Shown here in pieces: positions 34,113 to 40,766 of a stretch of DNA of 40,777 nt (positions within the stretch are counted from its first letter, which is position 1; every line of letters starts with the position of its first letter). The stretch is from Clostridia bacterium (GTDB lineage: Bacteria > Bacillota > Clostridia > TANB77 > CAG-508), in contig JAFRDD010000009.1 of assembly GCA_017404025.1 (NCBI GenBank), forward strand, positions 1 through 40,777, read 5' to 3'. Below the pieces are notes generated by a model. The model did not search any database, was not told the DNA's origin, and was given only the letters and a program-made list of their open reading frames with translations. The position numbers and the translations under genes were made by a program.

Positions 34113-34580
34113 TTAAATACTAAAACAATACCTTTTCTTGTATTTTTGTGTTGTAGTTTTAGTGTTCATATATAATTTTTTAGAGATATCAAGGGAAGTA
34201 GTTAATTTTTTATCTAAAACTAAATCTCCTTTTTTATCTCTATGGTAAGCACTTGGATTCCATTTTCTATAAACTAAATCCGAAATTTCAGGTAAGTATG
34301 ATAATTCTTTGCTTGCTTCAATATGTTGTTGTTTTACAAATTCTTCTAATGCTTTTTGTTCCAATCTTTTCTTTTTCATATATTCTGCAGTTTCTTTATT
34401 ATGCTTTTCCTTATTTTTTAATTTCCTAGTTTGTTTTTCTTCCACATATCTAGTATCTTTTTTTATAACTTGCGTTACATAGGGAGTACTGATATTTAGT
34501 TTTTCTGCAATGACTTTTCCTTTTAAATGCTCATCATAAAACATAGATAATATTGCTTGTTTTCTTTCTTCTTCGCTCAA
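34113..34580 (-). CDS. HTH protein of the island, unknown function
   Basis: 155 residues from a TTG at 34580 preceded by GGAGGTGG. A TTG 15 bases earlier overlaps that site and is less likely. The N terminus (about 1-45) is a sigma-70-region-4 or HTH_23-like helix-turn-helix (AILSMFYDEHLKGKVIAEKL, then ISTPYVTQVIKK). A very charged Lys/Glu helix and a C-terminal part with KWNPSAYHRDKKGDLV follow. Probably a DNA-binding regulator of the element. Confidence 0.65.
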   Translation of the reverse strand: MSEEERKQAILSMFYDEHLKGKVIAEKLNISTPYVTQVIKKDTRYVEEKQTRKLKNKEKHNKETAEYMKKKRLEQKALEEFVKQQHIEASKELSYLPEISDLVYRKWNPSAYHRDKKGDLVLDKKLTTSLDISKKLYMNTKTTTQKYKKRYCFSI

Positions 34581-34795
34581 ACTTACCACCTCCAAGAGCT
34601 ACTTAATTTTTTGCTAACAACTTTCTTATACAAGAATAGTAGTGATAGCAAACAATATAAATATAATATTAACTATCAAGAATTTTAACATAGCATATTG
34701 CATTTGTCAATAGTTTATGATAAAATAATAATATAAAATATCAAAAATATTTTTAAAACTATAAAAATCATTGTAAATAAAGGGGTTACAAAGAT

Positions 34796-35968
34796 ATGGA
34801 AAAGAAAGATATGTTTATAAAAGCATTAAGCCAACAAAAAATTATAGAAAAACCTATAAGTATTTTTGTAGATAAAGTAAATAGGAGAGAATATTTAAGA
34901 TTTTCAAAATATGAATTAAGATACAAAATAATGAAAGATGGAATGTATTTTTTAGGTAGCGAAGGAGAATTGAAAAGAACTGTAAAAAGTACAGCAGAAA
35001 AAAGACAGATATTAAAAGATGAAAGTTTAATGTATTATGAATATGATGAACAACGAATTACTGTGGAAAATATAGCAGGTACTTTGTTATGTGACTTTTT
35101 AAACACAAATTTTTCAGATTTTGCTGATTTAAAGAAATTTATAGATAAATATAGTTTGGTTATATTAAAAGAAATATTGAAAGAAAATGGTTTTGATATA
35201 AATTTAACAATGATTTTAACAAAAACTAAATATGATAATATAATTAAAGAAATTGCTACAAAGTATAATGATATATTAGAAAGCATAAAGGAAGCATTTA
35301 TATATGATGTAGATAATTGTTATAATATTTATAATGATGAATTAAAAAAAGACTTAACACCTTATGAAATATATGTTGTAGAAATGTTTAGTAATAAGTA
35401 TAGTAAAGCAATTAAATTATATGATCCAACTAAAATTTATTTAGAGTGTGATAATGATATGACAGTGTATCATATAGGTTTTGGCTCTGTAAAAGAAAAA
35501 CACATTATAGAAACATTAAATATAGAGAAAAGTCTTATAGTTCCAAGCCCATATATTATATCAAGTTTAGATTTAAAGCAAATTCTATTTATAGAATTTA
35601 AAGAATTATTATGTATTGAAAAGTTCCCAATAAAAAAATGTAGGAACTGCGAAAAATACTTTGTACCAGATAAAAGGACAGATGAACTATATTGTAATAA
35701 TCTTTTTGAAGATACAGGGAAAACTTGCAAAGAAATAGGATTTTTTAAATATAATCAAAGAAAATTAAAAGAAGATGATGTTGCAAGGCTTTATAGAAAT
35801 ACATATCAACAAAAACTATTAAGAGTTGTAAGAAATCCTGAAAATGTTGCTTATAGATTACAATTAGAGTTATTTAAAGAAGCATATAAAGAAGTTAAGG
35901 AAAAAATGGCAAATGGAAAAATGACAAAAGAAGAATTTAAAGAATGGTTATTAAAAATGAAAAAATAA
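34796..35968 (+). CDS. DUF6076-like protein with C-terminal zinc finger
   Basis: 390 residues. Residues 1-275 are a mixed domain I cannot assign. Near residue 282 there is a finger of the form CRNCEKYF...YCNN...TCKEIG, which resembles DUF6076/CGNR-type zinc fingers in clostridial mobile elements. A helical tail rich in Lys and Glu follows. No signal or membrane segment. It probably binds nucleic acid. The ATG follows AAGGGG with weak spacing. The 200 bases upstream, shared with the divergent HTH gene, show no convincing promoter. Confidence 0.65.
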   Translation: MEKKDMFIKALSQQKIIEKPISIFVDKVNRREYLRFSKYELRYKIMKDGMYFLGSEGELKRTVKSTAEKRQILKDESLMYYEYDEQRITVENIAGTLLCDFLNTNFSDFADLKKFIDKYSLVILKEILKENGFDINLTMILTKTKYDNIIKEIATKYNDILESIKEAFIYDVDNCYNIYNDELKKDLTPYEIYVVEMFSNKYSKAIKLYDPTKIYLECDNDMTVYHIGFGSVKEKHIIETLNIEKSLIVPSPYIISSLDLKQILFIEFKELLCIEKFPIKKCRNCEKYFVPDKRTDELYCNNLFEDTGKTCKEIGFFKYNQRKLKEDDVARLYRNTYQQKLLRVVRNPENVAYRLQLELFKEAYKEVKEKMANGKMTKEEFKEWLLKMKK

Positions 35969-35988
35969 GGCAATTTTTGTAAAAAATA

Positions 35989-36017
35989 TTGTCAAACAAT
36001 ATGAAATAAAGTATAAT
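35989..36017 (+). promoter_or_regulatory. Promoter of the putative toxin mRNA (RNA I)
   Basis: TTGTCA (35989-35994), a 17-base spacer and TATAAT (36012-36017). The transcript would begin about 36022-36024, giving a leader of about 45 bases in which GCAAAG/CTTTGTG (36033-36050) can form a hairpin just before the ribosome binding site. Confidence 0.75.
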
Positions 36018-36068
36018 AAGGACATCCTTTTTGCAAAGGAAATCTTTGTGGGAGGAGGTGCAACTAGA

Positions 36069-36158
36069 GTGACTTCTTTTGAATTAATCTGGCGACTAAT
36101 TGTTTTATTGCTTTTAAGTAATAATAATGATGAAAGCCAAGAAACAAACAAAGATTAA
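36069..36158 (+). CDS. 29-residue putative type I toxin peptide
   Basis: A GTG start 8 bases after GGAGGAGGTG opens a 29-codon frame. The peptide has a hydrophobic helix (about residues 4-16, with WRLIVLLLL) and a polar, charged tail rich in Asn, Glu, Asp and Lys. A short membrane helix with a charged tail is the form of type I toxins such as Fst, though I cannot align it to Fst. The start codon itself lies in a 10-base direct repeat shared with the opposing small RNA. Promoter, terminator and antisense unit fit a par-like locus. A longer frame starting at 36127 crosses the terminator and is not credible. Confidence 0.6.
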   Translation: MTSFELIWRLIVLLLLSNNNDESQETNKD

Positions 36159-36165
36159 TCTTTGT

Positions 36166-36191
36166 GGCAGGCGGACACCTGCCTTTTCTTT
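36166..36191 (+). terminator. Terminator of the putative toxin mRNA
   Basis: A GC-rich stem GGCAGG (36166-36171) with CCTGCC (36178-36183), loop CGGACA, then TTTTCTTT. An 8-base string GCGGACAC spanning the loop recurs in the next terminator, so the two RNAs carry complementary loops. Confidence 0.85.
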
Positions 36192-36197
36192 ATTAAA

Positions 36198-36274
36198 GGC
36201 AAAAAAAGAGATACGCGGACACATATCTCTTTTATATTGTGCAAACCTTTGTGACTTCTTCGATTTGCTAGCTA
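36198..36274 (-). ncRNA. Putative antisense antitoxin RNA (RNA II), about 75 nt
   Basis: A consensus promoter at 36308-36280 on the minus strand and a terminator ending near 36198 define a transcript of about 75 bases with no credible frame. It contains the complement of GTGACTTCTT (36251-36260), the repeat that overlaps the toxin start codon, and of CTTTGTG (36247-36253), present in the toxin leader. Its terminator loop is complementary to the toxin mRNA terminator loop. The two transcripts converge but need not overlap, so pairing would be in trans. Confidence 0.6.
36205..36232. terminator. Bidirectional terminator between the convergent RNAs
   Basis: Stem AAAGAGAT (36205-36212) with ATCTCTTT (36225-36232). 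The minus strand has seven T after it, the plus strand four. The loop carries GCGGACAC (36215-36222). Confidence 0.8.
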
Positions 36275-36279
36275 ATGTT

Positions 36280-36308
36280 ATTATAACATTATTTTTAGTA
36301 TATGTCAA
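36280..36308 (-). promoter_or_regulatory. Consensus promoter of the antisense RNA
   Basis: On the minus strand TTGACA (36308-36303), a 17-base spacer and TATAAT (36285-36280), a perfect sigma-A match and stronger than the toxin promoter, as expected for an antitoxin RNA. Confidence 0.8.
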
Positions 36309-36335
36309 ACGATTTTTCAATATTCTTGAAAAACT

Positions 36336-36599
36336 CTATTTTTTAAAATTTTTTCTAATATCTTCTAACAAATCATTGACATCAATACCTAGAACATAAG
36401 CAATACCAAATAATTCATAATCTTTAACAGTTCTTTTATTATTTTCAATATCATATAAACTCTGCTTATGAATACTAATACCCATAAGTTCTAATTTTGC
36501 AGAAAGTTTTTCATAAGATAAACCTTTTTCAGTTCTATATCTCTTTAATAAATTACCTATAACATTCATATTTCCATCAAATCTAACAATCAAAGACAT
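36336..36599 (-). CDS. XRE-family transcriptional regulator
   Basis: 87 residues. An XRE helix-turn-helix occupies about residues 12-75 (NLLKRYRTEKGLSYEKLSAKLE, SIHKQSLYDIENNKRTVKDYEL). ATG 36599 has TAGGAA 7 bases upstream. It is divergent from the small gene at 36714, with a 14-base palindrome in the shared region that is the likely operator. Confidence 0.85.
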   Translation of the reverse strand: MSLIVRFDGNMNVIGNLLKRYRTEKGLSYEKLSAKLELMGISIHKQSLYDIENNKRTVKDYELFGIAYVLGIDVNDLLEDIRKNFKK

Positions 36600-36660
36600 A
36601 ATAATTCCTACTTTCAATTTTATATGTATTGATTTTATAATTTTTTTATGTTATATTTAT

Positions 36661-36674
36661 AAGTGTTAACACTT
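36661..36674. promoter_or_regulatory. Perfect 14-base palindrome, likely XRE operator
   Basis: AAGTGTTAACACTT lies between the divergent XRE gene and the next small gene. TTATTATAAT just downstream may contain the -10 of the plus-strand gene, so binding here would affect both. Confidence 0.6.
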
Positions 36675-36713
36675 TATTATAATTATATGCAAAAAGTAGG
36701 GGAGCAGTACAAA

Positions 36714-36914
36714 ATGGAAAAAATAAACGAAGAATTTAATATACCATATTATATATTTGAAGAATTAATGGAATATGTTGAACTAACAGCAAAAGGCTAT
36801 TCAAAAACAGCCAAATGGCAGAATATAAAAGCTTTGTTAAGATTAGCAGTTGTGAATAATCGAATATCTAAAGAACAAGCTGAATTTTTGGAGAAAGAAT
36901 TTTGTAGGGAATAA
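36714..36914 (+). CDS. Small helical protein of the island
   Basis: 66 residues from ATG 36714, with AGTAGGGGAG 8-17 bases upstream. An in-frame ATG 51 bases earlier lies in the promoter/operator zone. All-helical, charged, without known motifs. Divergent pairing with an XRE gene suggests an element-control role such as an early regulator or an antirepressor. Confidence 0.6.
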   Translation: MEKINEEFNIPYYIFEELMEYVELTAKGYSKTAKWQNIKALLRLAVVNNRISKEQAEFLEKEFCRE

Positions 36915-36936
36915 ATATATTAACATTTGTTTTATA

Positions 36937-36965
36937 TTGCAATTAATGTGAATTTTTGGTATAAT
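36937..36965 (+). promoter_or_regulatory. Promoter of the 86-residue membrane protein gene
   Basis: TTGCAA (36937-36942), a 17-base spacer and TATAAT (36960-36965). The leader is about 125 bases. AAAAAGATGTAGG (36966-36978) can pair with CCTATCTTTTT (37034-37044), with a small bulge, so the leader may fold. It lacks the GGTCA hairpin of the later genes. Confidence 0.65.
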
Positions 36966-37098
36966 AAAAAAGATGTAGGCAAAGCCCTGTATCGTTTACC
37001 CAGTTTTCGCTAATTAGTGAAAGGGATATTCCCCTATCTTTTTAGTTTATCATATAGTAAGCAACAACACCAATAAAAGTCCAAAGGAGGATTTTACT

Positions 37099-37359
37099 AT
37101 GAACGATGAGAAAAGGATTAAAAGTTTGCGGATTGCTAATCTGTTGGTAACTGCCATACTGATGGGGGTTACGGTTATGTTTATGATCGTGACATTTGAA
37201 CCCTTGAGGCATACTATTATGAGCAGTTGTGTTCTTCTGTTACTCACTATCACACTTGTTTTTGATGGCATTCTTAAGGACAAGAAACAGATGATGTCGC
37301 ACAGCATTTGGTATGTATTGTGGTTCAGTAACCTTATCATTACACTTTTTAAGTTTTAA
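37099..37359 (+). CDS. Small membrane protein of foreign base composition
   Basis: 86 residues with three membrane segments (about 13-30, 36-54 and 68-84) and a charged N terminus. AAAGGAGG is 9 bases before the ATG. Codons such as CTG, GCC, GGG, CGG and ACG are much commoner than in surrounding genes, so it was probably acquired separately. No family recognised. Confidence 0.65.
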   Translation: MNDEKRIKSLRIANLLVTAILMGVTVMFMIVTFEPLRHTIMSSCVLLLLTITLVFDGILKDKKQMMSHSIWYVLWFSNLIITLFKF

Positions 37360-37427
37360 TAATGATAAAAGAGAAGTGTTAGGATCCAGAGATTTCCTTT
37401 ATCTATATTAACACTAAAAATGTCAAA

Positions 37428-37481
37428 ATGAGCAGAAGTGGTCAGACTGCTAATAACCTAATAATTTAGAAAGGAACACTT
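37428..37481 (+). promoter_or_regulatory. Structured leader RNA, member B
   Basis: Hairpin 1: AGCAG (37431-37435) with CTGCT (37447-37451), loop containing GGTCA. Hairpin 2: CTAA/TTAG around TAAT (37458-37469), just before AAAGG. Further upstream AGTGTTA can pair with TAACACT (37409-37415), or its AAGTGTT with AACACTT (37475-37481) right before the start codon, giving a possible switch. Confidence 0.5.
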
Positions 37482-37691
37482 ATGAGTAAAACAATTCTTG
37501 GTCTGGACAACCCTATATTTGGATTTAAGAAAACTAATGAAGATAAGGTTTCCATTGATGCAGAGATTATTCCTGCAGATTACAATGATATAGAAAAGAT
37601 AAATGCAGAGTTAAGAGAACTATGTGAGGAACAAGCTAAAGCTGATTTGAAAGCACTAGCAATTAGCACTCAAACTTTTGTAGGGGATTAA
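37482..37691 (+). CDS. Small acidic protein of unknown function
   Basis: 69 residues, ATG preceded by GAAAGGAA. It starts MSKTILGLDNPIFGFKK, then an acidic segment and a helix with REXXXEEQAKADLKALA. No motif recognised. Preceded by leader RNA B and followed by a strong terminator. It may be read from the promoter at 36937 or from a weak TTATCA/TAATAA pair near 37335-37365. Confidence 0.55.
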   Translation: MSKTILGLDNPIFGFKKTNEDKVSIDAEIIPADYNDIEKINAELRELCEEQAKADLKALAISTQTFVGD

Positions 37692-37693
37692 AT

Positions 37694-37742
37694 GAGCAAC
37701 AATGGAGCTTTTACTGTAAAAAGTAAGAGCTTCGTTGTTTTA
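37694..37742 (+). terminator. Intrinsic terminator
   Basis: A long interrupted stem (AGCAACAAT, AGCTTTTAC with GTAAGAGCT, CGTTGTT) ends in TTTTAT, a few bases after the stop of the 69-residue gene. Confidence 0.75.
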
Positions 37743-37827
37743 TATAACCAATAATTATAAAAATATAACGGACAAAAATTAAGGGTTTCCACAAGTGAAA
37801 GTCCTTTTGATTGCTATTTTTCATAAT

Positions 37828-37856
37828 TTGACTTTGCGATATAAATTTGGTACAAT
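37828..37856 (+). promoter_or_regulatory. Promoter of leader C and the 120-residue gene
   Basis: TTGACT (37828-37833), a 17-base spacer and TACAAT (37851-37856). Start near 37863. The 85 bases between the previous terminator and this promoter hold nothing I can name. Confidence 0.65.
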
Positions 37857-37863
37857 ATATATA

Positions 37864-37947
37864 ATAATTTGGCTATGTGCCGTGTTATTCATTCACTAAT
37901 CAAACAGTGTATGGTCAAGCTGTTTGAGAACTTTAATAATTTAAAGT
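37864..37947 (+). promoter_or_regulatory. Structured leader RNA, member C
   Basis: AATAAT, then a small hairpin GGC-5 nt-GCC (37871-37881). Hairpin 1 is AAACAG (37902-37907) with CTGTTT (37920-37925), extendable to 8 bp, with a loop containing GGTCA. Hairpin 2 is CTTTAA/TTAAAG around TAAT (37931-37946). It aligns over its whole length with member D while the stem bases differ in a paired manner. Confidence 0.6.
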
Positions 37948-37967
37948 AGTTATAGGAGGAATTTGAA

Positions 37968-38330
37968 ATGTTAGAACCCAATGAAATTTTTGCTTTGCTC
38001 GATTCCAAAATAAATTCTGGTGAAACAGAATACTTAAAAATCATTCATGATAGCCAGCCCTATGCAAAACTTGATCTTTGGTACATTGAAACTTCTATGC
38101 ATGGAGATAAAATAGAAGTAGATAATCCAACTAATTTATGTATTTATGATTTAGTATTTAATTATTTACTTGATAAATACGGAGAAAATGAGGTGGATAT
38201 AATAATACCAAGAGGAGTACTAAGTGAGCGGACTGGTGTGGAGATTTTTGTTAAAAATCTTTATGTGCTATGTGTTCCGTATGGTTTTTCTTCGAGAATC
38301 TATGATTGGATTAGTAAAATTAACAGATGA
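37968..38330 (+). CDS. 120-residue protein of unknown function
   Basis: ATG with AGGAGGA 6 bases upstream. An alpha/beta-looking soluble protein (NEIFALLDSKINSG, LDLWYIETSMHGDKIEV, ENEVDIIIPRGVLSERTGVEIFVKNLYVLCVPYG). No catalytic motif recognised. It has its own promoter, a structured leader and a hairpin behind it, so it behaves as a separate cassette. Confidence 0.6.
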   Translation: MLEPNEIFALLDSKINSGETEYLKIIHDSQPYAKLDLWYIETSMHGDKIEVDNPTNLCIYDLVFNYLLDKYGENEVDIIIPRGVLSERTGVEIFVKNLYVLCVPYGFSSRIYDWISKINR

Positions 38331-38337
38331 CCAAGAG

Positions 38338-38368
38338 AGAGTCTTCACTATAATAGGTGGAGGCTCTT
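38338..38368 (+). terminator. Weak intrinsic terminator or 3' hairpin
   Basis: An 11-bp stem AGAGTCTTCAC (38338-38348) with GTGGAGGCTCT (38357-38367), including two G-T pairs, is followed only by TGCTTAT. Termination may be incomplete. Confidence 0.55.
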
Positions 38369-38397
38369 GCTTATAGATGTTAACATTTGTTTCGTTA

Positions 38398-38426
38398 TTT
38401 ACTTTTTTGTAAATATGTGATAGAAT
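38398..38426 (+). promoter_or_regulatory. Promoter of leader D and the ROK-like gene
   Basis: TTTACT (38398-38403), a 17-base spacer and TAGAAT (38421-38426). The leader starts near 38433. Confidence 0.55.
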
Positions 38427-38440
38427 GTTATGCATAACTT

Positions 38441-38528
38441 AATAATCGGGTCAAGTACCTGTTTTATATATAGTACGCCTATCAGCCAGTGAAGGTCAGC
38501 ACTGGTTGAGTTCCTTGATAATTTAAGG
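38441..38528 (+). promoter_or_regulatory. Structured leader RNA, member D
   Basis: AATAAT, a hairpin GGT-5 nt-ACC (38449-38459), hairpin 1 CCAGTG (38486-38491) with CACTGG (38500-38505) and loop AAGGTCAG, then hairpin 2 CCTTGA/TTAAGG around TAAT (38513-38528). The 3' arm of hairpin 2 overlaps the AAGGAGG ribosome binding site, so folding could block translation. Confidence 0.6.
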
Positions 38529-39131
38529 AGGTATGTGTTTATGGCAGACAAAATAGAAGATACACGGCAATTGATTACAAAAAACCTTAAAGTTCTTCGT
38601 ACTCTTCAAATTCTCCAAACTGAAGATAGAAAAATCTCAATTAATGAAGTTGCTGTAAGAGCAAATATGCCTTGGTTATCGTTAAATAATGTACTAAAAG
38701 CTTTTATTGGACATAATATTATTGATAAGGATTATAAAATTAATCCATCAAGCGCATATTTTATGGGAATAAGCATGTCAAAGAATAAGTTGGACATTTC
38801 TATTGTCGGTTTAGATGGAAAGTGTCTTGATTTGGAACAGATTTCTAAAAAATTAGTTATTTCTCCTAAACTTCTTGATAACTATCATTTTGAATATTCG
38901 CTTCATGGATTTCTTGAATTATCAAAGTATATTAAGGAATATATTAAGGATTTAAAATCTGTATATCCAATTAAAGCAATTTGTTTTTCTTTTGATGATG
39001 CAAATATAGGAGATAAATCATTTTCAACATCGAATTACTTTACAGATAAGGTCATTATTCCATATAGTTTTGCAAGGATTTGTGAACATGAGTTTAAAGA
39101 TTTAAATGATGATGTTGAAGTTTTCTTAGAT

Positions 39132-40559
39132 GTCAATATTTTTTGATTAGTTCACCCTAAAAATATAATTTTAACTTGTGACTTGTTCACCCTTGAATAG
39201 TCACAAGTTTTATTATATAATATGAACATAACAGTTCTCATGCCGATAATCTTTCGTTCTTTAGACAATTATAATAAATAAATTGTTGTATAATTGCCTC
39301 TACAGAATCGTTAGATTTGAGGCTTTTATTATTTTGATTTGATACAGGTATAATCTTATACCATTTATCATTAAAACGAGCTTTAAGACCTATTCTTTTG
39401 CTGATACACACTTCTATTTTCTTTTTGTGTAGAATTTCTTTTGTATCTATAACAAATGTTGTTCCGCTAATACTAATACAATTGCTAACATCAACTGTTC
39501 TCGTATATTTAACTGATAATAAGTAATCTAAATTAACATATTTTGGTAATTTCATAAAAGATGATTTTTTACTTTGTGGTTCAATAGCAAATTTTTTATT
39601 AAATTTTGGGATATATGTTTTTAAGAATTCATTTGCTGCTTCAATTGTTTTTATTTTGTGTCTTCTGAATTCAGTTCTAAGTCTATCATGTAGGGTATTC
39701 CATAATCTTTCTACGCGCCCTTTAGCTTGAGAAGAACCAGCATGAATTAATTCTACACCAAGAAAATCCATCATTCTTCCATATTGTGTAGTTGGCTTTG
39801 TAATTCCCGCTAATTGCTCCTCGAGAGTAAGTTTATTATCTTTAGGAAAGAAAATACTTGAGCCATCAGCATAAAGAGCCAGAGGTACACCGAAGTTTTT
39901 AAACGTCTGTCTAGTTACTTCTAAATACCCGTGCATACATTCATTTTCACACATATATAGACCAGTTACTTTATGAGTTGCATCATCAATAAAACCATGT
40001 AAACAATATTCCTTATCATCTCCATAGAAAAATTGATGTGGAGTACCATCAACTTGTAACAATTCGCCAGAAGAAGGACGTTCTTGACGTCTATTATGAT
40101 TTCTAGGTTTCTTATGTTTTCTAGGACTTTTAGCTCCTTTAGATTTTAAAAAATTATATAAAGGAGTATAACTAATTTTAATATCATAATCTTCTTCTAA
40201 AATTTCTTGAAAGTGAGTGATATTACACTCTTCAAGTTCAGGGGTATTCCAAATTTCCCATATTTTACTTTTAATATTTGCATCAATAGTATGTTTAGGT
40301 TGTTTTCCACAATTTCCATGCATCATGGATGAAGCACCAAATTTTTTATACCTCGCTTTCAATTCTTTTACATAGCGCTCTGAAAACTTCAACCTATCTG
40401 CTGCAACTTTTATAGTCATTGTTCCATTGACACAACTTTCAATTACTGCTACTTTTAAATTTTCTTTATCATTCATTTCAGTTCTCATGCCTCCATTATA
40501 TCATGGGTGAACTTTTCATAAAATAATTTCATAGGGTGATCTTATCATAAGTTATTCAT
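39132..40559. mobile_element. 1.43-kb insertion sequence, IS1202 group-like
   Basis: Imperfect terminal inverted repeats of about 27 bases (from 39133 rightward and from 40558 leftward) agree at roughly 21 positions. Each end has two copies of a GTTCACCC-type motif. The flanks are a perfect 20-base direct repeat (39112-39131 and 40560-40579), an unusually long target duplication that fits the IS1202 group. One transposase gene fills the element. Confidence 0.8.
39238..40488 (-). CDS. Transposase, DDE type with integrase-core (IS1202/ISNCY-like)
   Basis: 416 residues. The N-terminal HTH region (TIKVAADRLKFSERYVKELKARYKKFG) is followed by a retroviral-integrase core with LLQVDGTPHQFF (first Asp), LALYADGSSIF (second Asp) and HAGSSQAKGRVERLWNTL (Glu), then a C-terminal beta domain. 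The N terminus could be ATG 40488 or, with better spacing from GGAGG, ATG 40476. It looks intact, so the IS may be active. Confidence 0.88.
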   Translation of the reverse strand: MRTEMNDKENLKVAVIESCVNGTMTIKVAADRLKFSERYVKELKARYKKFGASSMMHGNCGKQPKHTIDANIKSKIWEIWNTPELEECNITHFQEILEEDYDIKISYTPLYNFLKSKGAKSPRKHKKPRNHNRRQERPSSGELLQVDGTPHQFFYGDDKEYCLHGFIDDATHKVTGLYMCENECMHGYLEVTRQTFKNFGVPLALYADGSSIFFPKDNKLTLEEQLAGITKPTTQYGRMMDFLGVELIHAGSSQAKGRVERLWNTLHDRLRTEFRRHKIKTIEAANEFLKTYIPKFNKKFAIEPQSKKSSFMKLPKYVNLDYLLSVKYTRTVDVSNCISISGTTFVIDTKEILHKKKIEVCISKRIGLKARFNDKWYKIIPVSNQNNKSLKSNDSVEAIIQQFIYYNCLKNERLSA

Positions 40560-40729
40560 ATGTTGAAGTTTTCTTAGATTGCAATTCTGCTTGTTATGTG
40601 CTTTCAAAAGAATATCCTTGTTTTAAAAAAGAAGGTATGGATTGTCAATACTTTTTTGTACAATTTTTATAAGGACACTTTTAAATTTTAGAATATATAA
40701 TTTACAATGTAAAATTTATCCTTTTCACC

Positions 40730-40766
40730 AAGGCGATTATATCACATACTGTGAATAATCACCTTT
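40730..40766 (+). terminator. Terminator of the ROK-like gene
   Basis: A long stem (AAGG, GATTAT, TCAC with GTGA, ATAATC, CCTT, small bulges) is followed by TTTTT, 57 bases after the restored stop codon. Confidence 0.7.

Larger units (their letters stand above)
38541..40672 (+). pseudogene. ROK-like regulator gene split by an IS
   Basis: From ATG 38541 (AAGGAGG upstream) the frame encodes an N-terminal winged helix (about residues 1-65, ISINEVAVRANMPWLSLNNVLKAF) and a ROK/ASKHA-like strand set (AYFMGISMSKNKLDISIVGLDGKCL). At 39131 the IS enters. After the right target copy (40560-40579) the frame continues at 40580 with CNSACYVLSKEYPCFKKEG and stops at 40670-40672. Rejoined, the protein is about 228 residues, shorter than full ROK proteins. 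The truncated form ends after four IS-encoded residues. Confidence 0.75.

Noticed and set aside
36127..36399. 90-codon plus-strand frame across the toxin-antitoxin region
   Set aside because: It runs through two terminators, an antisense promoter and part of the opposing XRE gene, and has no ribosome binding site.
37428..37944. Leader peptides ending Leu-Ile-Ile-stop before the genes with shared leaders
   Set aside because: The common TAATAATTT segment reads as LII-stop in all three leaders, but members C and D lack an ATG, GTG or well-placed start in that frame and have no ribosome binding site. Paired stem changes explain the conservation better.
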